Shown here piece by piece: positions 17,483-24,039 of a DNA stretch of 64,000 nt. Numbering within the stretch: position 1 is the stretch's first letter; each line of letters opens with the position of its first letter. The position numbers were made by a program, and so were the translations under genes. The DNA is from Bacteroides oleiciplenus YIT 12058 (GTDB lineage: Bacteria; Bacteroidota; Bacteroidia; Bacteroidales; Bacteroidaceae): assembly GCF_000315485.1 (NCBI RefSeq), contig NZ_JH992940.1, forward strand, positions 727,574-791,573, read 5' to 3'. The notes below the pieces were generated by a model. That model did no database searches. It was given only the letters and a program-made list of their open reading frames with translations, and was not told where the DNA came from.

Positions 17483-17643
17483 TGACACATTGCTTTAGTT
17501 ACTTGATATTTACAGGAAAGAACCAGAATCAGGATGGATTCACCGGGTGATTAAACCGGTGAATCAAGTATGGGTTCTGGTATACTAGATCTGTAAATTA
17601 AAATTCCTTGCTCTTCATCATTCGCCGTGTGTTCGGTAGGTTC
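17483..17643 (-). ncRNA. RT array unit 6 (next to the RT stop)
   Basis: First box at 17483-17516. Closing stem TTTACAG (17509-17515) with CTGTAAA (17591-17597), 7 bp. Inside are ACCAGAA (17522-17528) with TTCTGGT (17575-17581), and a perfect 10-bp GATTCACCGG (17537-17546) with CCGGTGAATC (17556-17565). Second box TTAAAATTCCTTGCTC runs up to the RT stop codon at 17644-17646. Confidence 0.65.
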
Positions 17644-18909
17644 CTATAATGATGCAACCAGCGTGTTATACACGGCACGTCTTGTCAATATGGCGTTCTG
17701 CATACAGCCAATGGTCAGGTAACCTGGGATGTTGCTGTTAGTCTTGCCGCGGTTGGCTTTCACGTTCCGCCCCAGGCCCCGGACTATGCAGCCGTCGCTC
17801 TTGGTCTTGACATAACCTAAACCACCCACCTTGCGTTTTCCGGTCTCTACGGCTCTCAGACAATCCATTACGAACTTGTTCAGCTCGTCAAGGTCTTTCC
17901 GCACATTGCATACCGGCAGTATTTGAGTAGCCCAACTGAACTCCCCGTTGCCTTTGTAGAGGTAGCGGTTCACAGCATTAACGGCTTTTGCCAGTGATAC
18001 GCCCGGCTTGCCGATTGTACGCTTTTCTATTTCGTTCTGGAATGTCTTGATACGGCTGGAAGATAGCGAGATCATACTGCCTTTGATACTGAATCCAAGA
18101 AACTTGAACCACTTATCGGTAGTCAGATATTCCACTTTCTTTGGGTTTAGCTTCATAGTTTTCTCTTCCAGCCGGCTCTGGAGCACGTTCATGGCTTTCT
18201 CGTACTCTTCTCCGAGGAACAACATGTCATCCGAATAGCGTGTGTAGAAGCCATTCATTTGCGACAGCTCATCATCAAGTTCATACAGCAGCACATCTGC
18301 CAGCCAGCTTGCCACGGCGCATCCTTGTTTCAGGGACTGGAATTGACGCTGAAGGTTGTTGTCCTCGTCGAAGTACAGGTCCGAGTGGTAGTATTTTCGC
18401 AACACGTCAATCAGAGTGGAATGACCGTGCTTTGCCTCTACTATGTCAAACGCCTCGTCAATATACTGGAGCAGTACGCTATCGAAATATTTGCTGAGGT
18501 CTGACTTCCAGCCAAAGTATCCGTCTTTTTCAGTAGCTGCCATTTTATTACTTATTTCGGTCACAACCTTGCCGCATCCGGTCCCTATTTGGTAGGATTT
18601 ACACGAGACATGAACCATTTCGGGCATCAGATCGAAAAGCAAGTCATTAGCGATGCTTAATATCACCCGGTCGATAGGTTCGTTCACATAAACCGTGCGA
18701 AACTCGCCGTTCTCTTTCGGTATCTGAGCGGTGTGAGGAGGTGAGATTTCATACTTCCCTTTCTGCATGGCATCAGCAATCGCTATCCGGGTGTTTTCAT
18801 CGGTCAGCAATATGAGCTGATCTTTCCGGATGTCTTTGCCAACGCCTTTCTCAATCGCCTTCGTCCATCTGTCTATCTCAAAAAACTTCTCCAAAATTTT
18901 ATCTGCCAT
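17644..18909 (-). CDS. reverse transcriptase, unclassified family
   Basis: A 421-residue RNA-dependent DNA polymerase. Palm motifs are intact: an N-terminal IPKENGEFRTVYVNEPIDRV (residues 63-82), the first catalytic Asp block SDLSKYFDSV (D137, D143), QGCAVASWLAD (195-205), the catalytic YSDD (225-228), then LNPKKVEYL and FLGFSI (270-275). A helical thumb and a basic Gly-rich C-terminal tail of about 60 residues follow (GLGRNVKANRGKTNSN). QGxxxS argues against a diversity-generating RT, which has a different motif here. No maturase, HNH, integrase or retron VTG signature is seen. It is the third gene of an operon, overlaps the upstream gene by 11 nt, and is followed immediately by the six-unit array, its likely RNA partner or template. 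Confidence 0.9.
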   Translation of the reverse strand: MADKILEKFFEIDRWTKAIEKGVGKDIRKDQLILLTDENTRIAIADAMQKGKYEISPPHTAQIPKENGEFRTVYVNEPIDRVILSIANDLLFDLMPEMVHVSCKSYQIGTGCGKVVTEISNKMAATEKDGYFGWKSDLSKYFDSVLLQYIDEAFDIVEAKHGHSTLIDVLRKYYHSDLYFDEDNNLQRQFQSLKQGCAVASWLADVLLYELDDELSQMNGFYTRYSDDMLFLGEEYEKAMNVLQSRLEEKTMKLNPKKVEYLTTDKWFKFLGFSIKGSMISLSSSRIKTFQNEIEKRTIGKPGVSLAKAVNAVNRYLYKGNGEFSWATQILPVCNVRKDLDELNKFVMDCLRAVETGKRKVGGLGYVKTKSDGCIVRGLGRNVKANRGKTNSNIPGYLTIGCMQNAILTRRAVYNTLVASL

Positions 18910-19300
18910 ACTTTTCTCTATTATATAACTTATCTATTTTCTCTTGTATGCAGAGAGCCTTTTTTAAACCGATTGGACTGAATGTCTGTGCTTCAGTACA
19001 TCCATCATTACTGTAAGTAAGACAGCAAAATGCCCCATCGGGATACTTAACATGTATGCGAGGCTTTCCCCAATGCATATCTAAATAAATTTTACGGGTA
19101 AAATAGTCCTCCCCTTCTTGTTCGTCCTCCCATGCCGGAAGAATGTATGTCCGGGACTTTACTTGAGTATCAGGAAACCCTGCCTTGTTGCCCCAAAACC
19201 AATCATTTTTTCCAATGATTACTCTTTCATCAGTCAGGATATAGCCATTATCACGGGCTATTTCATCTGCTACAGTAAGCAATATTTCATTTATATTCAT
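18899..19300 (-). CDS. hypothetical protein of the RT operon
   Basis: The preferred start at ATG 19300 (MNINEILLTVADEIARDNGY) gives 133 residues. A helical N-terminus is followed by a beta-rich body with aromatic clusters (IIGKNDWFWGNKAGF, KIYLDMHWGKPRIHVKYPDG) and a C-terminal helix. No family recognised. It overlaps the gene before it by 14 nt and the RT after it by 11 nt. This tight coupling suggests that it is made together with the RT, although overlaps are frequent throughout this region. Confidence 0.6.
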   Translation of the reverse strand: MNINEILLTVADEIARDNGYILTDERVIIGKNDWFWGNKAGFPDTQVKSRTYILPAWEDEQEGEDYFTRKIYLDMHWGKPRIHVKYPDGAFCCLTYSNDGCTEAQTFSPIGLKKALCIQEKIDKLYNREKYGR

Positions 19301-19889
19301 AAGCAAAGAATTTATCAAAACCTCCATTTTCATTATAAGGAAAATCCCCAGCATAATATTCATACCACATCGTACCACACTCGGTATGCCGTTTTGTTAA
19401 CTTATAAATAGCCTTTCCTCTTTTCAGAAACTTGAAACGTGACAAAACCTCAACTTTGTCTATATCCTGAAAACAGTCTTTCCAGTTCTGTTCATCCGTA
19501 CCGGTTCGTAGAGGAACAGTAGCTTGTTTAAGAATCCATTCGCCAAACCCAATACGGGTTATATATTGATTCTTTTCTATATCCTTCCATGCCGTATCGC
19601 AACATTCTTCCAATGTGGGAAAAGAGTTTGGAAATTTAGTACGATCATTCCCGTCACGTAAAATAGCATGCCCATACTTATCGCAAATGATAAACATGAT
19701 TCCAGGACTACATTCAAAGTCACGCTCACAGTATCCATAAGGAGCATCGCAGAGCCAGCTCCATTCGTGATTGCCCGATGTATTACGAGCAACGTATCGG
19801 CGGGGACCACCTTTCTTGGGTTTAACCGACCATACCTCCATGCACTGTCCTCTATCAATATGATGTAATTTTACTTTCAATACTTTCAT
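19287..19889 (-). CDS. hypothetical protein, first gene of RT operon
   Basis: A 200-residue protein rich in Trp, Cys and aromatic residues (NTSGNHEWSWLCDAPYGYC, CGTMWYEYYAGDFPYNENGG). It has no recognised domain, signal peptide or membrane segment. It starts after the 375-nt gap that holds the element at 20016-20166, so the operon 19889-17644 may have its own leader. No clear TAnnTTTG promoter box is visible in front of it. Confidence 0.6.
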   Translation of the reverse strand: MKVLKVKLHHIDRGQCMEVWSVKPKKGGPRRYVARNTSGNHEWSWLCDAPYGYCERDFECSPGIMFIICDKYGHAILRDGNDRTKFPNSFPTLEECCDTAWKDIEKNQYITRIGFGEWILKQATVPLRTGTDEQNWKDCFQDIDKVEVLSRFKFLKRGKAIYKLTKRHTECGTMWYEYYAGDFPYNENGGFDKFFAYEYK

Positions 19890-20015
19890 AACTGATATAT
19901 TTTTAATGATTTTACAATGTTGTTTTCCAAGAGTAGAGATTCATTTTACCCTTACGGTGAGTAAATCCCAATCTTTTTTTATTATTTTTCATCTTTCTGC
20001 TCAGTTTTTCTAAAA

Positions 20016-20166
20016 AACACTGGGGCATAGCTCGCCCGTTAAGGCGATTTAAGGGCATAACCCACTAGACCACCAGTGCTACAAACTAAGGCAGATACGG
20101 CGTCTCACGACGCAATTTTGAGATATAAATAATAGGAATTTGTGGGCATCACCGGGTACAATCCGG
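20016..20166. ncRNA. structured element X1, homologous to X2 at 23.2 kb
   Basis: The gap 19890-20265 has no gene. It holds a domain closed by AACACTGG (20016-20023) and CCAGTGCT (20073-20080) with CGCC/GGCG and GGG/CCC hairpins inside. Then comes the motif ACGGCGTCTCACGACGCAA (20097-20115, stem GCGTC/GACGC). A T-arm-like hairpin, CCGG-GTACAAT-CCGG (20152-20166), starts 55 nt after the start of that motif. The same three parts recur in X2 with compensating base changes. Strand and function are unknown. Confidence 0.5.
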
Positions 20167-20265
20167 ACATAGTTTCAATATTAAAGCCCGTGAAAAAAGC
20201 GTGAACACTATCGTACTCACGCCTTACTATAAATTAGAAAATATAGTTTTTAAATCAGATGATTA

Positions 20266-20685
20266 TCAGGACCATGTTAATGACACACCGCCTATCTGTT
20301 CAATCCGGGTAAAGATTTGCTTTACTCTATTCCAGGTATCCTGGCTGTTAAAAGTCTCTTTAGGAAGGTTGTGCTCAATGATAAGCCGGAGCAACTCTTC
20401 ATCAGGGCGTGGAATCACAAAAGCGTATTCAAAATTATACACTAATTGCCCGGAATATACTGTGAACTGATACTCTGTTATATTCTCCCTTTCCTTGTCG
20501 TAAAGATTAACTTTACCCAAGAAGCATTTACCATGCTCCAAATGAAATGCGTGGATAATGGCACGTGAAATGTCATTGATAGAACTGTCAAATTCACTCG
20601 CTCCCCCATTCATTCTATGCCGCATAAAATAAGCAGTCGCCTCTTTTGATAGCTCTTCTAAAGAAAGACTAATATATTTGTTCAT
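20266..20685 (-). CDS. hypothetical protein
   Basis: A 139-residue protein with a helical N-terminus (LSLEELSKEATAYFMRHRM), a beta-rich middle (NITEYQFTVYSGQLVYNFEY) and a C-terminal helix. No family recognised. It lies 12 nt downstream of the small gene at 20698-20877. Confidence 0.6.
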   Translation of the reverse strand: MNKYISLSLEELSKEATAYFMRHRMNGGASEFDSSINDISRAIIHAFHLEHGKCFLGKVNLYDKERENITEYQFTVYSGQLVYNFEYAFVIPRPDEELLRLIIEHNLPKETFNSQDTWNRVKQIFTRIEQIGGVSLTWS

Positions 20686-20697
20686 ATTCGAATCATT

Positions 20698-20877
20698 TTA
20701 AATCCAATGTATAGCTGTGTCTTTTCCTTTCTCATTTGCAAATTTGAGTGCTTTTCCGTAATCCTCAAAAGCACCTAAAAAACCGTTGGCGTAATCTTCA
20801 TCATTAGATTTATACATATCATGTGTGAATACTCCAAACATACCATGATACTTTTCTTTAATTTCTTTTTTGCTCAT
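20698..20877 (-). CDS. hypothetical 59-residue protein
   Basis: ATG at 20877, TAA at 20698. The protein begins MSKKEIKEKYHGMFGVF and ends KGKDTAIHWI. Codon use and composition look genuine (ANGFLGAFEDYGKALKFANE). It lies in the packed operon with 3 nt to the upstream gene and 12 nt to the downstream gene. No family recognised. Confidence 0.5.
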   Translation of the reverse strand: MSKKEIKEKYHGMFGVFTHDMYKSNDEDYANGFLGAFEDYGKALKFANEKGKDTAIHWI

Positions 20878-20880
20878 ACC

Positions 20881-21153
20881 TTAATTGTTTTGGTTGAAGT
20901 TATAATATTCTTTCACTCGGTATATTGTAGCATCTCCGTCTTTATAGTAAAATCTTGCGGACATTAATTCATTTCCTTGCAAATCAGTAATAACTCCATA
21001 TAAGCATGATTTACACTCTTTAATGACAAGTCTTCTACTTTCATGGATTTTATCAAAAACCACTTTCATTACTATTTTAATTTGAGGGTTATCTATTAAA
21101 GAATTTAAGAAGTCTATTAGCCTCTCTTTTATCCCTGCCAACATAAATAACAT
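20881..21153 (-). CDS. hypothetical small protein
   Basis: A 90-residue protein with a hydrophobic helical N-terminus (IKERLIDFLNSLIDNPQIKI), a beta-rich middle with SCLYGVITDLQG, and an Asn-rich end. An inner ATG at 21141 is also possible. No domain recognised. Confidence 0.5.
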   Translation of the reverse strand: MLFMLAGIKERLIDFLNSLIDNPQIKIVMKVVFDKIHESRRLVIKECKSCLYGVITDLQGNELMSARFYYKDGDATIYRVKEYYNFNQNN

Positions 21154-21205
21154 TGTTTATTTTCCGTTTACGGATAATGTATGCTGGTCTGTTCATAATC
21201 TCAAA

Positions 21206-21263
21206 GTAGGCAAGCCGATAACTTTCTTTGAGAGAAAAAGACTTGTCGGAAGGCTCTGCCTAC
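21206..21263. other. hairpin element in intergenic gap
   Basis: Between the genes at 20881-21153 and 21306-21713. GTAGGCA (21206-21212) pairs with TGCCTAC (21257-21263). Inside, GCC/GGC (21214-21216 and 21252-21254) and CTTTCT/AGAAAAG-type pairings are possible. It could be a processing or regulatory hairpin. It shows no similarity to the RT array units. Confidence 0.35.
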
Positions 21264-21305
21264 GACATATAAACTCTCCTTTTTTTGTGTTCCTCTTCTT
21301 CATTA

Positions 21306-21713
21306 CTATTTTGTTCCACGCCCATCTAAGACTATTCTCACTCCGTTTACCATGCCCAAATGCCTTAGGTATACTTCATCGGGATAAACATATCTTTTAT
21401 CACCACCATACATTCTCATTGTGTGAGAACCGTCTATTTGAACACCTGTGTTACCATATCCTGACGGATATTTTTCACCAATAAACACAAGCCTTTCAAT
21501 GTGAGTATACGCATCTGACACACAAACAATGTGACACCCATCTGTACGAAGAAGGTGTTCAGATCCCGGCTTCATCGTTTTCTTACGTTCTTCAAGTTCT
21601 GTGACAATATCAACATCATCACCAAATTTACGTCCTTGATAAATTGGCTCTGATAACTCATAATATCTTTGGGTACAATTAGTTGATACCAATTTTGCTA
21701 TAATTTCTTTCAT
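21306..21713 (-). CDS. hypothetical protein
   Basis: A 135-residue protein, beta-rich in its C-terminal half (IVCVSDAYTHIERLVFIGEK, GVQIDGSHTMRMYGG). No family is recognised. It starts 54 nt downstream of 21768-22220 and is probably co-transcribed. Confidence 0.6.
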   Translation of the reverse strand: MKEIIAKLVSTNCTQRYYELSEPIYQGRKFGDDVDIVTELEERKKTMKPGSEHLLRTDGCHIVCVSDAYTHIERLVFIGEKYPSGYGNTGVQIDGSHTMRMYGGDKRYVYPDEVYLRHLGMVNGVRIVLDGRGTK

Positions 21714-21767
21714 TTTTATTTTTGATTTACTCTATAATACTTCGGTCGGAAGCTCTACGTAAAATCC

Positions 21768-22220
21768 TTAGCAATTGTTTATAGTTTGCTCAGTTAGCTG
21801 TTGCAGTGGAAATTCGATTGTATAAAATTCTTCGTTTGTATGTTTGCCGAATGCCTCATATCTGGCATTTCCACCACGGGATATCACGATCTTGTAAAAA
21901 TCCAAGCTGTTTTCGGGTGGAGTCAGCTCGTCCTGTTCGTCGTCGTCCAGTTCTACAAATACCCACTCTTTGCCTGCCAGCAACTCTTCCATGTCAGGCT
22001 CTTCATCTCCCGATTGGAAGAATTCCACCGAACCGTCATAAAACCTCATTGACTGGAAATTATAATCGTCCTTGAAAGGTTTGACAGCCTCAAGCCTTTT
22101 TGCCTGTAGCTTACTCCAGTCTTCTGACAAATCAATAAGTGCGAACTCGCAGCAATCCCATTCACTGTTCGTATTTGCCCTGATTAAAATATGTGCTGTC
22201 GGTTTGTCTGATGTTTTCAT
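21768..22220 (-). CDS. hypothetical protein
   Basis: A 150-residue acidic alpha/beta protein. ILIRANTNSEWDCCEFALID is followed by a helix with DWSKLQAKRLEAVKPF, an acidic stretch (DDDEQDELTPPENSLDFYKI) and KIVISRGGNARYEAFG. Small proteins of this pattern occur on Bacteroides mobile elements. Function unknown. Confidence 0.6.
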   Translation of the reverse strand: MKTSDKPTAHILIRANTNSEWDCCEFALIDLSEDWSKLQAKRLEAVKPFKDDYNFQSMRFYDGSVEFFQSGDEEPDMEELLAGKEWVFVELDDDEQDELTPPENSLDFYKIVISRGGNARYEAFGKHTNEEFYTIEFPLQQLTEQTINNC

Positions 22221-22238
22221 TATTTTGATTTTAATATG

Positions 22239-22481
22239 TTAATATTCCCATCCTTTGCATATCTTATTGGCATTTAGTAATGTGGAACGCCGTATCCATT
22301 TATTTCGGCCTTTCTTAACGTTTCTTCTGAATCTTATAATAGAGTTGTTCCTAATTTTTCTTATGGCTCTATGTTGTTATCCACTAATTATTATTGTGTA
22401 CAGTAATGGATATTCTTTGATTTCACATAGGCTGGAAATAATCCGATTTTCCAGCGCCTTATGTTGTTCTTGATAGGTCAT
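22239..22481 (-). pseudogene. small gene interrupted by in-frame TAA
   Basis: From ATG 22481 the frame reads MTYQEQHKALENRIISSL, stops at TAA (22377-22379) after 34 residues, and goes on in the same frame with convincing basic protein sequence (AIRKIRNNSIIRFRRNVK, then WIRRSTLLNANKICKGW) to a TAA at 22239. The two halves read as one 80-residue protein split by a nonsense codon. Readthrough is possible but has no direct support. The gap to 22579 holds no other gene. Confidence 0.55.
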
Positions 22482-22578
22482 AATTCACACCTTTATATTA
22501 ATCCATATTTTTACCTTAATGCTTAAAAAGGTTACTGAAACAGTTATAAGTTACAGTTGTTGCCACTATTACTTATCA

Positions 22579-22860
22579 CTATTGCATAGCTAACCTACAT
22601 GCACCTATCCAGTTACCTTTTTTATCGTAATTATTCGCAAATAGTTTCTTTTGACAATCCAGGCATATACCCGAAATGATGGTTTCTCGTTCCGGCACAC
22701 TTAAGTATGGAAAACAATCTTGAGCCGGTTTATTCATAGCAAACCGTAACAGGTAATCCCCATATCGCACCTTTACTTCAGTTGTGTTCTTGCACATACT
22801 GCACTCACATTTGACGGTATAGTTCCGTTCTTCGGGTATAATTTTTCTAATTTTTTCCAT
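22579..22860 (-). CDS. hypothetical zinc-ribbon protein
   Basis: From the preferred ATG at 22860 (MEKIRKIIPEERNYTVKCEC) the protein has 93 residues. Cysteines in CECSMCKNTTEV and GICLDCQKKLF form a CxxC...CxxC pair typical of a small zinc ribbon. The partner or nucleic acid target is unknown. It abuts the membrane protein gene at 22862. Confidence 0.6.
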   Translation of the reverse strand: MEKIRKIIPEERNYTVKCECSMCKNTTEVKVRYGDYLLRFAMNKPAQDCFPYLSVPERETIISGICLDCQKKLFANNYDKKGNWIGACRLAMQ

Positions 22861-22861
22861 A

Positions 22862-23119
22862 TTATCGCTTATTTTTAATTTTATATAGCATATCTGATAC
22901 ATAACACCATAATAGCACGTAAATTAGAGAGCCAAGTATTCCTATATAAAGCATGAGCACCACATGTGAAAAAATCCCAATCATATACATGACAAGGAAT
23001 AGCATTACACCAATATAAAGTATTATTTCATGCAGTTTAATAAGAACACTCAAGTTCTTTTGGACTTGTCGCTTAAAATAGCTTAGGATTGTAATCCGAC
23101 TGATTTTTCTATTTCTCAT
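22862..23119 (-). CDS. small membrane protein
   Basis: An 85-residue protein with a basic N-terminus and two predicted transmembrane segments (EIILYIGVMLFLVMYMIGIF and VVLMLYIGILGSLIYVLLWC), ending in a basic tail. It is likely an inner-membrane protein. Size and topology would fit a holin-like or superinfection protein, but no family is recognised and position in an accessory operon gives no help. Confidence 0.6.
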   Translation of the reverse strand: MRNRKISRITILSYFKRQVQKNLSVLIKLHEIILYIGVMLFLVMYMIGIFSHVVLMLYIGILGSLIYVLLWCYVSDMLYKIKNKR

Positions 23120-23206
23120 AACTTATCTATTTTATTGTTTAATATTCCGATAGTTACAAATTTACAACATCACTCTTCACCTCCCTATTAAATAGGATAA
23201 CAGCGG

Positions 23207-23356
23207 GATGCAGATTGTACAGCTAAGTACAATTTAAACAGTCCTACTGCACTGCATCAACCGTGTTATGTCGGGGGATGGGAACGGCGTTTCACAACGC
23301 AAAGAAGTTTGTAGAAGTTAAATTTGTAGAGTAAACTGCCTGGGGTTCAAACCCAG
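23207..23356. ncRNA. structured element X2, homologous to X1 at 20.0 kb
   Basis: The gap 23120-23540 has no gene. A three-way-junction-like domain is closed by GATGCAG (23207-23213) with CTGCATC (23252-23258). It holds ATTGTAC/GTACAAT and CAGT/ACTG hairpins. Then comes the motif ACGGCGTTTCACAACGCAA (23284-23302), and a T-arm-like hairpin CTGGG-GTTCAAA-CCCAG (23340-23356) starting 56 nt after the motif start. Relative to X1 the motif stem changes C-G to T-A, a compensating change. The T-arm-like hairpin alone could be mistaken for a tRNA, but no matching acceptor or anticodon arm is present. Confidence 0.5.
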
Positions 23357-23396
23357 CAAAGTGTATATTACAGTTCAAAAAGGCTTTTGAGAAAAC

Positions 23397-23420
23397 GGCG
23401 CGAACCCAGTGATTCGCGCC
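23397..23420. terminator. GC-rich hairpin, possible terminator
   Basis: GGCGCGAA (23397-23404) pairs perfectly with TTCGCGCC (23413-23420) around an 8-nt loop. Only an A-rich stretch follows on the plus strand, so it is not a standard terminator in that direction. It may be the end of element X2 or a processing hairpin. Confidence 0.35.
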
Positions 23421-23540
23421 GGAAAAAATCTTTGTGTATCGCGTTTCATTTTTGCGTGTGTTACAAAAAAAGAAAAGGATTGCGTTTTGGTAAAAAAGAC
23501 AATAAGGAATTTTCGCAAAACAGGGCACACTGATAACGTG

Positions 23541-23939
23541 TTAAGGCGTTATACAGATGTTTCTACTCCTTAAATCGGCTCCGCGCTTTTCCGCTAAAAT
23601 CAGCGAAACCTGCAAAAACTTCACTGCGGTAAACTTCACTGCAACTTTCCCCGCAACACAAAAACAGGTAGCATATATCTCACCTATCTTATTAAATTTG
23701 TCACAGTATAGCTGCATTTTTTCATACGTACAATCGGACACAATGGTGACGTAATCCTGATATATGTTCAGATGAACGATTTCAGTAAAACGCACATTAT
23801 TCACCAAGCACTTTTGTATATTCACGCCCAAATACTTTTGGATGTTATATATTTGGTCTATGCTTGGTTTCTTCTTGTACTTTTTTACACGTTTCCCGAT
23901 TTGGGAAACATAATCTCCAAGACAATACATTTCTCGCAT
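23541..23939 (-). CDS. hypothetical protein
   Basis: A 132-residue basic protein. The N-terminal helical segment (YVSQIGKRVKKYKKKPSIDQ) and short beta strands (IVHLNIYQDYVTIVSDCTYE) suggest a small nucleic acid binding fold, but no family is recognised. The C-terminal part with GKVAVKFTAVKFLQV is repetitive at DNA level. It lies downstream of the tRNA-like element at 23960-24037. Confidence 0.5.
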   Translation of the reverse strand: MREMYCLGDYVSQIGKRVKKYKKKPSIDQIYNIQKYLGVNIQKCLVNNVRFTEIVHLNIYQDYVTIVSDCTYEKMQLYCDKFNKIGEIYATCFCVAGKVAVKFTAVKFLQVSLILAEKRGADLRSRNICITP

Positions 23940-23959
23940 AACATTTCATTTTAGTCATT

Positions 23960-24037
23960 GCACACATTGGGGGAATCGAACCCCCAATTTTATGCCACGG
24001 GATACCGCTTTTGCAATATCCCGTTCATATTGTGTGT
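23960..24037 (-). ncRNA. tRNA-like element without D and anticodon arms
   Basis: Read on the minus strand: an acceptor-like stem ACACACA with TGTGTGC (6 of 7 pairs), one long 12-bp hairpin ACGGGATATTGC-AAAA-GCGGTATCCCGT (plus coordinates 23997-24024), and a perfect 7-bp T-arm with loop TTCGATT (23967-23987). The T-loop is a correct TTCRANY sequence. There is no D-arm and no 7-nt anticodon loop, so it is not a standard tRNA. It starts 2 nt after the TGA of the gene at 24040-24750. Confidence 0.5.
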
Positions 24038-24039
24038 TG

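Larger units (their letters stand above)
16651..17643 (-). repeat. six-unit structured repeat array behind the RT gene
   Basis: The whole 1,031-nt gap between the RT stop and the next gene start is filled by six diverged units of 135-190 nt. Each starts (plus-strand reading) with a conserved 34-nt box of consensus GRCACATTNCTTTA, a 3-5 nt spacer, then TTTGATRTNTACAGC. A variable hairpin domain follows, closed by a short stem whose two sides change together between units. Each unit ends with a second box (AAATCCTNATCTTGAC in the best copies) and a small CAC/GTG hairpin. Strand is given as minus because the array lies directly downstream of the minus-strand RT; actual transcription direction is not shown by the sequence. 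Confidence 0.85.

Noticed and set aside
16651..17643. CRISPR array
   Set aside because: Units are 135-190 nt, only the 34-nt box is alike and not identical, inner parts are hairpins, and no cas genes are near.
16651..18909. Diversity-generating retroelement
   Set aside because: The RT has QGxxxS and no template/variable repeat pair or lectin-fold target gene is seen; the units are structured and unlike each other in the middle.
16651..18909. Group II intron with maturase
   Set aside because: No X domain or endonuclease domain, no typical domain V hairpin and no interrupted host gene.
16651..18909. Ordinary retron
   Set aside because: No VTG or NAxxH motifs and no single msr-msd upstream of the RT; six units downstream do not fit. 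A distant relation cannot be excluded.
20016..20080. tRNA (closed stem with GCTC- and GGTC-like segments)
   Set aside because: Closing stem is good on both strands, but no proper D, anticodon or T-arm geometry follows; listed as part of X1.
23337..23365. Standard tRNA at the GGTTCAAACC hairpin
   Set aside because: The T-arm-like hairpin has no matching acceptor, D or anticodon arm at the right distance.
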